From assembly GCA_025786725.1 (NCBI GenBank), contig JAHLTZ010000037.1, positions 1-64,000 on the forward strand: 64,000 nt of DNA, written 5' to 3'. The first letter of the stretch is position 1. Each line of letters opens with the position of its first letter. Positions 13,104 to 26,337 of this stretch are shown piece by piece. This DNA is from Syncephalis fuscata (taxonomy: Eukaryota; Zoopagomycota; Zoopagomycetes; Zoopagales; Piptocephalidaceae). The translations under genes and the position numbers were made by a program. A model generated the notes under the pieces. It was not told where the DNA came from and searched no databases. It saw only the letters and a program-made list of their open reading frames with translations.

Positions 13104-13979
13104 AGATGGGACTGGATCCCTTTAAAGGAATTCGTCCACAATTGATTTGATGATATTTTTGCCGCTATTACTGTCAATATGCTTGTACACTTAATAACTA
13201 TTACAGTAGAACAGAGCAATCATTAGAATCAACAAGAGAGAAAAGCTAATGAAGAAGAGAGAGAGAAAGAAAGAAAGAAAGAGATGAGGTAGTGGCAGGT
13301 ATGAGTAAACGGTGTACAAGGTGTGATCATATTAAATATTCGCACTTTTGCATACATAAGTGTGTGATCGTGTGGCGAGGATACCAATAAAAATAATAGT
13401 ATATTAATAATAGTAATCAAGCTACTAATAATAGTAACGGTTATAGTAAAGCTTTTGTTCTTATTATTATTGTTATTATTTTATTGCTATTACTATAGTG
13501 ACAATAGTGATTATTTCTGCTGTAACAGTATTTCTTGGGACTTGTCAAATGGCAATAGAAAACAAGGTATGCTTAGAGTCACGCGGTGTCACGATATAAT
13601 TACAGTTATGCGATAGTAGAAGCAACAGCACGCACGTCTACTTAATCCTAGCCAATTAATTAGTACGACGACAATTGGGTAAATAAAAGCCGAAATTGTC
13701 TCTTTTACTCTACTTTTACTATAGCTGTAGATATAAACCATCGGTTATAATAAATATCGTATTGTAATTATTTGACCGTAGTTAATGTTCAGCCAATAAG
13801 AAAGATATGGAATAAAAGGCTTTTTATATAAAACTAGATAGGAATGAGTTTTGGATGGAAAATATGCCGTTTATTGAGTAATGCACCAATAAATACTTGT
13901 AATGAAGACAAACGATAATGGTGTGATACATTGATCATGTATGTATGCCTTAAACGAAACATATTCCATTACAAGTTTT
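13104..13979. other. Upstream region of the MIT-domain gene
   Basis: AT-rich; contains GA/AAAG simple runs at about 13255-13285 and short ATT repeats near 13455-13480. No coding signal. Probably the promoter and 5' leader of the minus-strand MIT-domain gene. Confidence 0.55.
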
Positions 13980-13984
13980 TATAA

Positions 13985-14805
13985 TTAGCACATTTATTGT
14001 GATTTGTGGTTAAAATGACTAACATCTAATAACAACCAATCTATTAAACATGATGATGGGCGGTGAGTGACATCAATCATCAAATACTCATCATTATAGA
14101 TTGATTATCCAGTATGCATATATTCAGTACATATATATCCTATATTCATCTATATCATTTCTATTCCATTACACACTACTATATAACATTTTGTAATATA
14201 CTAGGCACATTTTATTGTTTATATACTTTAGTATATTTCACTCTTTCCCCTCATTGCGTTATATGCACTATAACTTTAACGTCGTTTATATGCTTTCTTG
14301 TCGTATATTTATCATTTTATATATCATTGTATACTCGCCTAGCCTTCCTCTATCCAAAACTGTTTTTATCTTTGTTCTAGCTTTTTTATTAATAAATGTC
14401 GACTAATGTCGGTCATTGCTCATTTATATATATACCCAATAACTTCAACATGGCTAATCGTCGCTTAATACTGTATATTCATCATATTGTATAATAGCAA
14501 CGTGTTATCTAGCGCAGTCGTCTTTTTGGTTTTGGCACTGTTGTAATAAAGTTTTATTATTTGTGCTCATTAAACTATATATATATATATATATATATAT
14601 GGTAGTTTTAACAAATAGGATGTGTCCAATATAACATAGAATGGGAATAGTATAAATGAATAGTGGATATATGCATATTGGATAATAAATATATAATGAT
14701 GAGTATTTTGATCGTTAGTATTTTTCACCTTCCGTCCATATATTCACTAGAAATGATGTTATTAAATATAGCTATTTGACCCCAAATGATAATAAATGGC
14801 TACAA
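13985..14805. repeat. Foldback element with ~140-150 bp inverted arms
   Basis: The left arm (about 13990-14140) and the reverse complement of the right arm (about 14660-14800) align over most of their length. The best stretch is TACTCATCATTATA followed by ATT-ATTATCCA-TATGCATATAT. A further block, CATTTATT-T-ATTTG-GGT-AAA with TAATAACA, lies nearer the outer ends. The loop is about 520 bp of AT-rich DNA with a (TA)n run at about 14576-14600 and chance hydrophobic frames. No transposase is present. It looks like a decayed MITE or foldback element. A third related arm lies at about 27600-27760. Confidence 0.7.
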
Positions 14806-15903
14806 GTTACTCATAAACAATAGTTGTATAATGAATCTTAAACATACAGCATGTTTGTGTTAAATACATTTATTTAACAAATACAAAAGCTTAAAATTTT
14901 ATTCATATTTATTTCTTGTTTTTAAATAATTTAATTAATTAGATACGGTGACCAATACCAATTTAGAAAAAGTAACCACATTAGTATGACCACTCTATGA
15001 TTATTATAATGACTGCTGTTACAGTCCTTGTCCAAACTTTTAGCCTGTATAGTGGCCCTATAAACAATACTTTTTTTTCCTACTGTTTCATCCAAGAAAT
15101 TGCCCTTTGATTGTATTTATTTGCCATCGTGGCGTTATCCATCTTTTGATCTTTATCTTTGATCAAACATCTTTATTATTAACTAATTTATACGGATGCT
15201 AGAGGTCCTTACCAGCCTAAGCTATTTTCACTTACCATTCACTTATTTGCATACTCGTTTTAATCTCCATTTCGAGAAAACCCCGCTATAGCTTTCCCGG
15301 CTTGTTTGATTCGTGCAACGTCTAAGGCATTTTACCACGCGGTACGCCACGTGCTACTATTTCTCTTCGGTTTCATCTAAGACTTCTGATGAGCACTTGG
15401 CCAGTACTTATAAACTCAGCACTTCGGCGATAGTCGCCCGTTATGCTACTTTCTATTCTCTATTCAACCTTTTCCCTTTCAACCTCCATCCCTACTACCT
15501 TCTATTCACACCTTTGATCTAACGAAAATCTTGATATTCACAACAATATAAACACTTGTTGTATTGTTGTACTGTTGTTACGCTAGGTTTTTTAAAACTT
15601 TATTCAATATTCATTATTGCTTGTTTTTGTACACGGGAACTCGCCTCTACATTAACTTATCATTGTCTGCTTGATATAAAACAGCGTAGTAACAGCCTTA
15701 CTATTTACGCTTAACAGCTACTATTTTATTGCAATAGTCTCCTTTTATACTACTGGTACCTTTACTATACTTTCTCCTGCTTTCCGGCCCTTATTATCGC
15801 GTGCATCGCTATAATATGCCTCGTAAGTACAGCAATATCAGATTATTGGCAATTGTAGCAGATTTGGCCGTTTTACCATCCATCTGAATATACACGCGTA
15901 TTA
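14806..15903. other. Promoter-side spacer of the amino acid transporter gene
   Basis: No gene recognised. From about 15200 onward the plus strand is pyrimidine-rich with many TTCT and CTTT runs, as is common in fungal promoters and 5' leaders. The small open frame at 15313-15522 has no features of a protein. Confidence 0.55.
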
Positions 15904-17271
15904 ATGCCTGACATAGACTCGCCCGACATTGGTGTGACCTCCGCATTAAGCGGTAAAACACATGACGGTCCTGTAGAAAAAGTATCAATCAAAGACGTTA
16001 ACGACGATGGCCTTGAACGAGAGGCGTCTGACTCGTCTGAGCATCAGGCGAGAACCGGTTCGAGCATTGGCGCCTATTTTAATATTATTTGTGTCATTGC
16101 GGGAACGGGTACACTTCAATTGCCACTTGCCATGCATCAAAGTGGTTGGATAGGACTATTTCTTATTGTCCTATCAGCACTTATGGCCATCTACACGGGT
16201 AACCTACTTATCCGCTGTCTCTATGTCTTCCCTGGTCGCCGCCTTACAGGCTATGGCGATGTAGGTGAGGCAGCATTTGGCAAAATAGGTCGCTGGGTCG
16301 TAATGTTCTTCAACTATGCTATTTTGCTGGGTGTTGGCTGTCTTTACATTATACTTATCGGATCAAATACCTTCAAACTACTGGATGCTTCCAGTCATGG
16401 CAGTCCACTAAGCGAACGGGCCTGGATTGCTGTAGCCGGTGCCATTGTACTTTTACCAGTCATTGCCGTCAAAACACTAAAAGAAGCCGCTGTTTTATCA
16501 GCATTTGGCACCATTGCCACGGTAGTGGTGGTAGTCGTTTCAGCAGCATTATCCGGTATTGAATTGGGAAAGGCTGATTATGTTGCCACACATCACACCT
16601 TTGTTAATCCATCACAGCTGGCCATTGCTCTGGCATCGATTTCATTTTCATTTGGTGGCAATGTGGTGTACCCACACGTTGAAGCCACTATGCGCCATCC
16701 TAAAGCATGGTCCCGTGTTTTGACTGCAGCCATTACAACCACCTGTATGATCTACTTTGTTATTTGCGTACCTGGTTATCTAGCATATGGGGACCAAACC
16801 AAATCGCCTATTTTTGATAATCTTCCAAAAGGTGCCGCAAATACCAGCGCAGTTATTCTAATTACTCTCCATGTTTTGTTGGCTGCACCTATTCTTATTA
16901 CATCGTTCTCACTTGATGTTGAGAACTTTTTAGGCGTTAAAGCAGCGAAAATAGGTAAAGTTAAGGAAATTATTTACCGAGCAGCCATCCGAACAACTAC
17001 TGTATCCGTACTTACTGTTGTGGCCATGGTCGTGCCATTCTTTGGTAATTTTATGGCACTATTGGGCGCATTCGCCAATTGTATGATTGTCTTTGTACTG
17101 CCAATCTTTTGTTACCTTCGTCTATTTGGCTGGTGGTCCGTATCTAAACCAACACTTGTGTGGTGCGCTCTTGTAGTGGCCGTCGGCTTGTTTGGTTGTG
17201 TGCTTGGAGCAATCGATGCTGTTAAGGCATTACACAAAGACTTTACCACCAACCCCACTATACTCCAGTAA
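15904..17271 (+). CDS. Amino acid transporter, AAAP/Avt family
   Basis: Single exon, 455 residues. A roughly 50-residue acidic cytosolic N-terminus precedes about eleven hydrophobic helices. The first helix carries the family start signature (FNIICVIAGTGTLQLPLAM, with the G-G-L-P pattern of AAAP carriers). Later helices include SFGGNVVYPHVEATMRHPK and the YGDQTKSPI loop typical of fungal Avt-type vacuolar or plasma-membrane neutral amino acid transporters. Expected role: proton-coupled amino acid movement across the vacuolar or plasma membrane. The sequence does not fix the membrane or substrate. The frame is intact. Confidence 0.92.
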   Translation: MPDIDSPDIGVTSALSGKTHDGPVEKVSIKDVNDDGLEREASDSSEHQARTGSSIGAYFNIICVIAGTGTLQLPLAMHQSGWIGLFLIVLSALMAIYTGNLLIRCLYVFPGRRLTGYGDVGEAAFGKIGRWVVMFFNYAILLGVGCLYIILIGSNTFKLLDASSHGSPLSERAWIAVAGAIVLLPVIAVKTLKEAAVLSAFGTIATVVVVVVSAALSGIELGKADYVATHHTFVNPSQLAIALASISFSFGGNVVYPHVEATMRHPKAWSRVLTAAITTTCMIYFVICVPGYLAYGDQTKSPIFDNLPKGAANTSAVILITLHVLLAAPILITSFSLDVENFLGVKAAKIGKVKEIIYRAAIRTTTVSVLTVVAMVVPFFGNFMALLGAFANCMIVFVLPIFCYLRLFGWWSVSKPTLVWCALVVAVGLFGCVLGAIDAVKALHKDFTTNPTILQ

Positions 17272-17662
17272 AGCATAAAAGCAATACTGAACTATTTACT
17301 CGCAATAAATTATTTTTTGTTTTGAAAGTGTTAAAGATTGCTTATTATTAAATTTGTATTTATAATGTTATAAAGAGAATACAGTAACAACAACAATAAA
17401 CATATATATATATTCGTGTGAAGTAATCTTAGTAGGCTGGGTTTAAAAGCGTCAATTTTATTATTAGTAGCAACGTGGTCGGTCATATAGAATAATTTAG
17501 TGCTATTCTCTGCATAAAGATGTGAAAATGACTGCATACTAAATATTGTTAAATATAGTGGCAGTAATTAGTGTTTATAACAATTGTTTATTATGATGCA
17601 ATGTACAAAATGCTTAAAATATTTGTTTCCGTGACTATTAATACGGTTATTTTTAGCAATGA
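17272..17662. other. Convergent spacer
   Basis: About 390 bp between two convergent gene ends, AT-rich, with an ATATATAT run near 17402. No gene. Confidence 0.6.
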
Positions 17663-20399
17663 TTAGAGGTTATACGTTTGTAATACTTCATTTACAGCCT
17701 CGGCCACACTAAAGTGCACTAGTTTTTGTCCTTGACCAACGATGGGTTTGGCAATTGAAATGTTGGAGTTACTAGATGGTTCGTAAGTGCTGTCTGTCTC
17801 GGGGGCGTGACATTTTGACGTGGACTGTGCTTCAGTATCGTATTGATCGTCTGAATAGCTATTCTTTCTACTTATAACATGATGCGAAATGGCTTGGTCA
17901 TCGTCACGAGTAGCGTTATACTGGTCAACAGTGTCTTCTCGTCTTTCATCTTCAAGCACCGGCACTACTGTTTTCGTAATGCCTGATAGTTCAAGTACAC
18001 GTAGTATTTTTCGTTTCACCGATACAAAATGCAGTTGGAATTGGTGTTCTGGTCCACCGGCAAAGTTGCTAAGTTCTGATTTAATATCAAGTATTGTTTG
18101 CAGTCCACTGGCATCAATATTATTGACAGCACCAAAATCCATAATAACTGCCTTGATTGGAGGCCGCTCGGTTAATCCAATCGTAACGTCCCTATAATCT
18201 CCTGTATCTTCCTTTGATGTCATATTGATTGGCACACTTTTACCAAGCTCATCTTGATTTTGTAAAACAATCTTGGTACAATTACTAAATGCTCTACGTT
18301 TCTTTTCTTCGCTTTGTTCCTCTTCTTCGACGTTTATAATACTAAGTGAATTTCGGACTACTGTTGCATGACGTGTATTATCCGCTTCTACAGCTACTTT
18401 TTCGTCATATTGCTGGTGATCAGTATTTTCATTATTACCATGGCTAGGCTGCTGTTGATGGCCTCGACGAAAGATATTATTTATAAATGCAAATCGGCCT
18501 GTTGCTATACTTGAAGTAGCAGAATCGGCACTTCCATTAGAAGTATCTTTTTTACTGGTGGTCAGTGCCGCCACATTGCACCAAAGCTCGTCTTCCGGTG
18601 CCACAGGTGGTTTCCCCGATTTGCATCGCTGCTTTACAGCGTTTAATAATTGCTGACGAATATAATAGGCATTGGGAAAAATAATTGCCTCTTCAACACG
18701 GAAAACAACAATACCCGGCGGCGGTGATACTGTGACCACATCGGGCAACGATGGATCGACGTAAATGTTTGGATTATCAACACGTGGCTCCAATAGAATA
18801 CAGTCAGGACGGGCGACTTTGTAGAGCATCAGTATAATTGACAGACCAACGGCAGCACCAATACCAATCTATTTTAAACTATTAGATTATTTGTTAAATT
18901 GTATTAACGTTACTTACAGCAATGTCGAATGCGACAGTGAAAATAAAGGCGACCAGACATGTGATCATATCAATAGCTATTAAAGTATTATTTAATATTA
19001 GATATTGTTATAATTTTAACTAGTCACTTACGATTAATGTGCCACAATTTAATAAATGTTTTTGGGCCACGCATCAATCCAAAAACACTTGTTATAATAA
19101 TACCCGCCAGACATGCATCTGGTATATAGTAGAAGGCAGGCGGTAGAAATAGTAGTGCACAGCATATGACAATGGATGAAATTGCACCGTTTAACGGCGT
19201 CTTTGAACCAACTTGTGCCACCATTAATGAACGAGACATGGCACCTGTTACGCCAAATCCAGAGAAAAATGACGTTGAAATGTTGGACATGCCCACGGCA
19301 ACCAGCTCTTGACTACTATCTGCGTTATAATGTCCCATGCGACCTATAAGGCAATAAGATAAAATAAAATATTAATTACTTAATCAACTATAATCATAAT
19401 CATTTACAACTAAATAAATAAAAGACTATTTACCTAGTGCCTTTGAAATAGTTACATGTTCAATGACTGTTTGTAACAGTGGCAGTAAAGAAGCAGCAAG
19501 TAATTGCTGTAAAAGACTGATACTAAGAGGTGGCACAGAGGCAGCGGGTAGACCACGAGGCACTTTACGTAGGATATTTAATGGATGGCGACGACCAGCG
19601 CTTTCATCATCACCATGACCAGCAACTGCAATCAAAAACGATACAAGCGTGTAAAACACAACCGTAATGGCAATGCGGGCCGTACCAATGATACGGGCTG
19701 CCTTTGATCGATGGCCAAAGCGGTCACGTACTGCTTTGAGGGCAAGAAGCATTACTACCGCAGTAAGACCAACGCCCAGATTTGGTAAGGATGCCGTTTT
19801 CAATCGCATCACCAATTGATCTAATAGGCCAAAGGTTCCTTCATTTGTATTCACACCGGCTACGCCCAATAGCTTAGGAATTTGTGTAAGCATAATATCA
19901 ATAGCGGCACCAAAGGTAAAGCCAACAATAACCGGGGCCGATATAAAATCAAGTATAATACCGGCCCGCAACAGTCCAAGTAGGGTAGTAATACAGCCAA
20001 TCATAAATGCCATGGCGGCGGCAATACCGGCCATATGAGGTGTATCGGCAAATTCCTTGTTGCTGCTGACTACCCTATGCAGACCTTGACCAATATAGAG
20101 GGAAAGTACGGCAGTAGCTCCAACATTGACATCCTTTGATGTGCCAAATATTCCGTAGACGGCGACACTTACTAGCGAAGCGTATAATCCATATTCGACA
20201 GGTAGACCAACAAGATGAGTATAGGCAATACTTTGCGGCACAATCATAACACCAATGGTAAGACCGGCCGATAAATCGCTTGTAAACCAGCGCCGATTAT
20301 AATAGGGTAGCCATCCAATAATAGGAAACAATCGTTGGATGTATCTTTCGTTGCCAAACCTGCACGCCTCGACAGCAATTTTGCATTGGCCGATACCAT
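17663..20399 (-). CDS. Sulfate permease, SulP/SLC26 family with STAS domain
   Basis: Exons 19434-20399, 19032-19343, 18918-18976 and 17663-18868. The N-terminal part has the SulP hallmark LFPIIGWLPYYNRRW, followed by DLSAGLTIGVMIVPQSIAYT and many membrane helices (GKALGRMGHYNADSSQELVA straddles a splice). The cytosolic C-terminus is a STAS domain, with VIMDFGAVNNIDASGLQTIL (site D-A-S), split by a roughly 100-residue acidic and Ser-rich insert. Role: sulfate uptake, or transport of a related anion, across the plasma membrane. The first codons are uncertain. The ATG at 20399 and the FPIIGW block are in different frames, off by one lost base between about 20340 and 20399. An unseen 5' exon is the alternative. 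Confidence 0.9.
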
Positions 20400-21413
20400 G
20401 ACTATGTCACAAGTTGATATTAATGCTTTTATTGAGTATGAGGAAATGGTCACTGATAATATAATGGTGCACAATAAACGTGTGATAGTTGTTAAGAGGA
20501 TATGTAATTATTGAATGAATAGTTCAAAGGGGTGGGCTATTTAAGTATGGCCAGTGTGATCAATGTCGTAGCTATTACTATTATTATTCCTATTGTTACC
20601 GTGGCTGTTGAGGTAATAGCAATTGCAAAGGGAATGAAATCGGATTGCACCTCGTGCTAAAACAGGTATGATATGCACACAGGATACCAATTGATAGAAT
20701 TTACTGGCAGCCGTGTTATCGTTACTGGGATGTGTGTTCAATATCGACTCAAGTACTATGACACTTTGCACAAGGAGTCATCAATACGTTTTAAAAAGGG
20801 GTAACACAACATTGACTGCCAAACGAGGTATTGTAATATAAAAGTCTTGTATCATTATGGTTACTATTAATAACACCGTCTTTATTAATATGGTATTATT
20901 ATTAGTACGATTTACTGTAACACATTCGCACATTTATTTGTTATTTTCATTTATAATGTGATACATTGATTAACCTGTGACAACGGAGCTTATTAATGCC
21001 ATTAATACTCGTCCCTAAAACGTTAGCGATCTGCTATCTACTATCAGCTGACCCTGGTTCACCCGTAATCTACACTTACACAGACTAACAACGACATATC
21101 ACACGACCTTTGATGTTACGAATGGTTTCATCGGCCATGTAGATAGTTGTGATCAAACTGTGATGTATAATGGCCATCTACCTTTACCAACAGTTCGGAT
21201 TAATTATTTACCGTCGCATAAACAAGGCTTAAATGCCGTAATAAGCTAATAACAGGATACACAGAAGAGGAGAGGAGAGAAACTTGGGCCATGTTAATAA
21301 ATCGTTGGTAATATTTAGTTTTATTTAATTGCTATGTTTAATCAAAATAAGCAGGTCTTTATGAGAATAAAGACCGGGCCGTCCATGGGGCGTGTCCAAG
21401 GTTACAAAGAGTA
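20400..21413. other. Intergenic region upstream of sulfate permease
   Basis: About 1 kb. It should carry the sulfate permease promoter and the 3' region of the Myb/SANT gene. The small minus-strand open frame at 20541-20771 has no conserved features. No RNA gene or repeat recognised. Confidence 0.55.
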
Positions 21414-22691
21414 TCAGGATTTGTTCATCGTCTTCAATAGTTCATTAAAAAGTTTTTCCAAGCGCTGATCTCGTTCATCGAGTGCTTGCCACCAGCGAGT
21501 TTCACGCTCTTGCTCTTTACTTCGATACTCATCGTCACGGACCTTTTGCTCGTCGCGATAAGTTTCTTCGCGTGTGCGAAGTTCATTTGTAAACTGTGTT
21601 TGTAGCTGCATGATGTCACGTAAATGATCACGGTGTGTACGCTGCAGCTCATCTATATCTGTACGCTGTTGGGTCATCAACGACTTTACAAGTTCCTGCT
21701 CGCGTTGAAGTGCCTCCGACAACAGTTGGTGTCCCTGGCAGGACGATGTGGATGGTGGCATTAAGGTTTGTCCGGTTTTACCATTATTTCTGTGATCAAA
21801 TTCGCCATTACAACAGAAAAAGGCCGTGTCTCTGCCGGTTTTGACGTTGGACAGTAGGCACATTCGCGACAATCTATGCCAGAAAGCGAGTTACGTCGAG
21901 AGGCGGTTTGTTGATAAGGTCGCTTGCCATTTGCGTTTTCCTGATCTGCGTAGCGTTCCTCTGTATAGATTATTGGTGCGTAGTGACGTTGTCGACCTGG
22001 TGCCGTTTGTGCATTGGTCTCGTGCGGCTCAATGACCATGCCTGTGTTTTTGGCCCATTCCGTAACACGTTGATGTTTACTCTTAGGCGCCATTAGTACG
22101 TTTCTAGAGTTACCGTGCCTGTGTGGTGTAGCAGGCAGGTGACTAATGGCAGTTATGCCAAGAATTGCAGAAATAAATTAGTTTACCTGGCCTTATCTAT
22201 CAATAAATCTTAGCCTTACCTTTGATGACTTGATCGTGGTAATGGGCTTTCCTCGCCGCTTGTTTGGCTATTGCTATCGTGTAGACTGCGTGCTTCTCGT
22301 GCAGCATTAGGCTCGGACATTGCAACGTCCGAGTTTCTAAAAACTGTTGGATACTCAGCATCCGATGAGTGCTGCGCATCGTTCCTACCCATCACAGGTG
22401 TTAATTTACACATAAAACTTTCATTTTGCACCTTCGTCGGCTTGCTTACCTGGCCGCCTCTTTGTTGGCCTGAATCTCTTGCATGCGAACCCATTTGTTG
22501 TAGCATTGTTTACGGGAACGCGGCTGCTGGCTCACTTCAAGTAGCGCGAGTCTTCGGGCAACTTCATTCCACCGGCCTCCAGGAATGGCGCGGTCTGACT
22601 CAAATTCGGCCCATATTTCTGCCTGTAAGCGAACAAGCGCATTGGTTTCCTCCTCTAGCCAGATACTGGGTGGTTGTCTTAGGGCACTCAT
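21414..22691 (-). CDS. Myb/SANT-like DNA-binding protein with C-terminal coiled coil
   Basis: Exons 22450-22691, 22220-22384, 21782 to about 22142 (or 22103), and 21414-21734; the frame holds across all joins. Residues 8-70 form a Myb/SANT-like trihelical domain (WLEEETNALVRL, then GGRWNEVARRL and RSRKQCYNKWVRM), the layout of trihelix/Myb-SANT transcription factors. The middle is disordered. The last 105 residues are a charged coiled coil (LQREQELVKSL, then many E/R/Q heptads ending LFNELLKTM) suited to dimerisation. Probably a nuclear DNA-binding regulator, possibly domesticated from a Harbinger-type transposon accessory protein, a common origin of this domain pair; that origin is inference. 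Two in-frame acceptors for exon 3 (22143 and 22104) leave 13 residues uncertain. Confidence 0.82.
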
Positions 22692-25600
22692 AGCTATCCG
22701 TCAAGATTTAGTAAAAGAAAGAAATGGAAATACGCAAATTTAATATGATGGCGGGAATTACTTGGGCTGGGCTATGAAAAGTCGGGCCATGCGGCCGGTA
22801 CAAGCCGAGTCCTTACCCCTCCTTTCTTCTTTGTGCAAAAGTCGATAGTCGTTGAATCGACCAATCGTTATTTTGCTTGGTCGACCGTTTACATCGTCGC
22901 CCCGTTCCATATGCCAGGCCTTTATAATAGTAATAATCGGATTATGATCGACAAGCCTTAATCTAAAGTAGATACTAGAGCCCGTCTTGATTTAGATAAA
23001 TAAAGACAAGTGGATAGTTTAGTTTTTATTGACCAGTCAAAATGCTAGGAGAAAATTAATCTTTAAGCTATAATTGTTATTGTTATGCCGATTACGGTCA
23101 TCACTATTTTTACTATTATATAATAGAAATAGGTCATCTTTAACTGAGTTATTTCACTGCAATATGATCGATCATATAACCATGCAATTTCAATGGCGTG
23201 ACCAATCATTGTATAGTAACAATGTGCGTATGTTTTAAAAATCGAATTGAATTTCGCAAGCGATATAGCTAATTGCAAAGGACAAGATTTACTAATAAAG
23301 TGCAGTTTATACTACGACTCAATACATGAAACAATTCAAAACTTACAATGCGTAAGGTTAGTTTCAAACAAGCAACAGTTTTAAACAGAAAAATGCCAAT
23401 TAAGCGTATAATAATATAATGTAAAATAAATTAAAAACAAATAATGTTTAAATAGTAATATCGAGGTTATAGTATGTACGCTACATGACAAATAAGCAAA
23501 ATTAGTTTAAACTTATAGATAATATAGCTAGCAATAAAGGAAAAATAGTTTTAAACAGCGCATGATCATTATATGCTAAAACAATATTCAATATAATTAC
23601 TATACAATGGAAAGTGTATAAGTAGTGGCACTAAAGTTATAGTATATATAATTTAATGAATGGGCTTAGTAAAGTGTGCTGAAAGCTATAGGAGATAGAA
23701 TGTGGCTAACAGATGATAGAATAGTAAACAGTAGCATGGTTATACAACGGTAACAATAATAAATATTGTTTGAGTAAATATTATGCTCACTTAATTAGTA
23801 ACGTAAATGTCTAACTATAGAAATAAGGTTACAAGTGATATGTTTAAATTAGTGTAACTAATCATGTGTGATGTTTAGATTTATACAAATATAATTTATT
23901 GATAATAACACTAATGTAGTAATAATGATAAACATGTTTAATTTAAAATAGTGTTACAAGTTTGCATAGCTGAATAAGCACAACTAAATAAAAGCTTGTT
24001 AGCGATATAATAGCATCATTGATTAAATGGCAAATAAATCGCAACATTCGCTGAAGTTTGGTATACGAACGGAATAGACAACTGTCAGATGGTCTTGATT
24101 CTTGTTGAATATATATACCAAGAATATATAGAATTAATGGTTTAATTATACTACCAATATCAGTGTCTCGAGAATTCCAGCTATTCTATGTTATATATAC
24201 ACTCTATACCATATGCTTAATATATGAATCAATAATATGCAATGCCACTTGTACTCTACTAATGTATGCTCAGCCATTAGTATTTTCTATTTAATATTTA
24301 ATTTGCATATTTATTATAACCACAACATACCACGACAAGCTAGAAATGGCTTGGCATCTATTATGGCTGCGCTGGCTACAAAGCCACGATTAGGATACAT
24401 ACGACGGCAATAGAAGATTTCATGCTGATATCTAATTGTTAAAGCAAACAAATAGAATGGATAATACAATGCGTTTAGAACAAAGTAAGTAGTAGTGAGT
24501 AGTTGGCAGAAAGTAGCGTGTAATGATGATGTCAATAATTGGCTGTGTGCGTTTTGTAGGCTATTTAAGCTGTGACCATGCTGGGATACCAACACGCTAT
24601 ATCGTATGAGCTGACCATTGATGTGCAATATAACCAGTAACAGCATGTTCGCATGATGACTTAAAGGACGCGTATACCAACAGCTTGACAGTGTGCTAAT
24701 ATGCAATAAGTCTTTGCCGCAATCTGATCAGTATTTGCATAGATGATGTGGCAATATCACTGTATAGCCCATCTGTGGTAGAACTGCATCTATTAATTTT
24801 TGTTATGCTGCCACACAGCCAAGCCATGCGACGCAAACCAAATCGATTGATTCTAAAGAAGCAGTGGCAATGTATTACTGTGCCTTTGCTATTACTTTTA
24901 CCAAACAAATTCAATTAACAATGCGTACATACATGTCAAAGTGTGGATAGCATCGACACAACAGTAATAATTCAGTTTAACGCTGCATTTTGGCTACAAA
25001 ACAAGCTATCTATTTTAGTGCATGCTACTAACTATTAGCATAAGTACTATTTTTAACAACCAATTGCTTATATTAATTATTTTCTATTGCATAACAGTAT
25101 TTTTGATAATAAAGCATTAAACTTGAGTAATAATATTGGCGATTGTTTGATTTAAATTAATCCAAAAACACCAAAATATATTTATTAGATTGTCTCAAGC
25201 ATATGTAATCAATCTTGAATGCATAGCAATAAGATATAATATTTCAACCAGTGGCAATTTTGATATAAAAATGTTTAGTTCAATTGCGTATGTTGTTCAA
25301 TGTAGTTATTTAAAACTAAATCGCGCTAAATAATTAATTATTTTTCAAAACAATAATGGAAATAAATAGTCTATCAAATAATGTAAACGATGTACGTAGC
25401 TATTCAATAGATAGACACAGGCCAATAATACAATGTGCATATAATTTATTAGCTACTTTAGTGCAGCTTGTACTGAATGCTTAGTTATGTCAATTCATTA
25501 GTATAACATCCTTGAGGAGGTGATATATAGTGCAGTAATATCTTTACTAGTATGCTAATACCGGTGTTTACAGCAGCGGCGATAGTACATTTATTTGATT

Positions 25601-26337
25601 GCCAATATTGGAAAATATTGGGTATTTCCGACCTAACTGAGCTTCATGGTTGTACATGAGCCATCTAGTAAATGATGAACTTTCGTCACACCAATTTACC
25701 TACCATTCTGAAACACTAACCAGATATTTCTTTTGAAGTTGTCGCCAAGCTCCCGCTTATCATGACCGCGTGTAATAAAGCAGCGTTGAGATTAATGAGC
25801 AGCCCATAAACACATGATAGCAATGCATATGGACGTCGATACTACTGTTACAGGCAGTGTTACAGAAAGGGGTCACAGCAGACATGATTATAATTAAGGA
25901 TGAGTCTCGGCTGTTAAATCCTTTAGTTTAAGCTGCACTCCGTATGCAAGTGTCGGCATGTGACAACTGCCGCTGCCATGCCATTTGCCTGCCTAGTGTA
26001 ACTGCAATGAAACGCCATTGCATCTAACCTGACACTGTGCCAATTACATCACACTAACAAACAGTTTAAAAGGCGCGACTTACTTGCCATCTTCATGATA
26101 CGACACATCCCGACGTTGACCGTTGTACTCTTCTACTGATTTTAACATCTTAACAATTGATAGCGTGATATCCTTGTTTTATTTTCACTTTCTATCTAAC
26201 AGTCTTTCTTCTTCTTTCTCTCTTTCTATCCAACTACCAACTGTATCTTTTGTTCAAGTGCCGGCCACTTGTTATACTGCTTATACACCATTGATTAGCT
26301 ATCAGTGCTTTTGTCTATTCTGTTTTATTCAAAAAAA
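22692..26337. other. 3.6-kb gene-poor AT-rich region
   Basis: No supported gene. Open frames on the minus strand at 23063-23278, 24314-24706 and 24696-24914 are hydrophobic or cysteine-rich by chance composition and lack start context, paralogs or domains. Base composition becomes less AT-rich from about 25500, and a pyrimidine-rich stretch at about 26180-26330 leads into the LPMO gene, probably its promoter and leader. No rRNA, tRNA or transposon feature recognised. Confidence 0.5.

Noticed and set aside
14114-14406. Hydrophobic plus-strand open frames inside the foldback loop
   Set aside because: Phe/Ile/Tyr/Leu-rich reading is expected from AT-rich sequence; no transposase or membrane-protein features.
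24314-24914. Two overlapping minus-strand open frames with hydrophobic or Cys-rich content
   Set aside because: No start context, introns, paralogs or domain; composition fits chance translation of AT-rich DNA.
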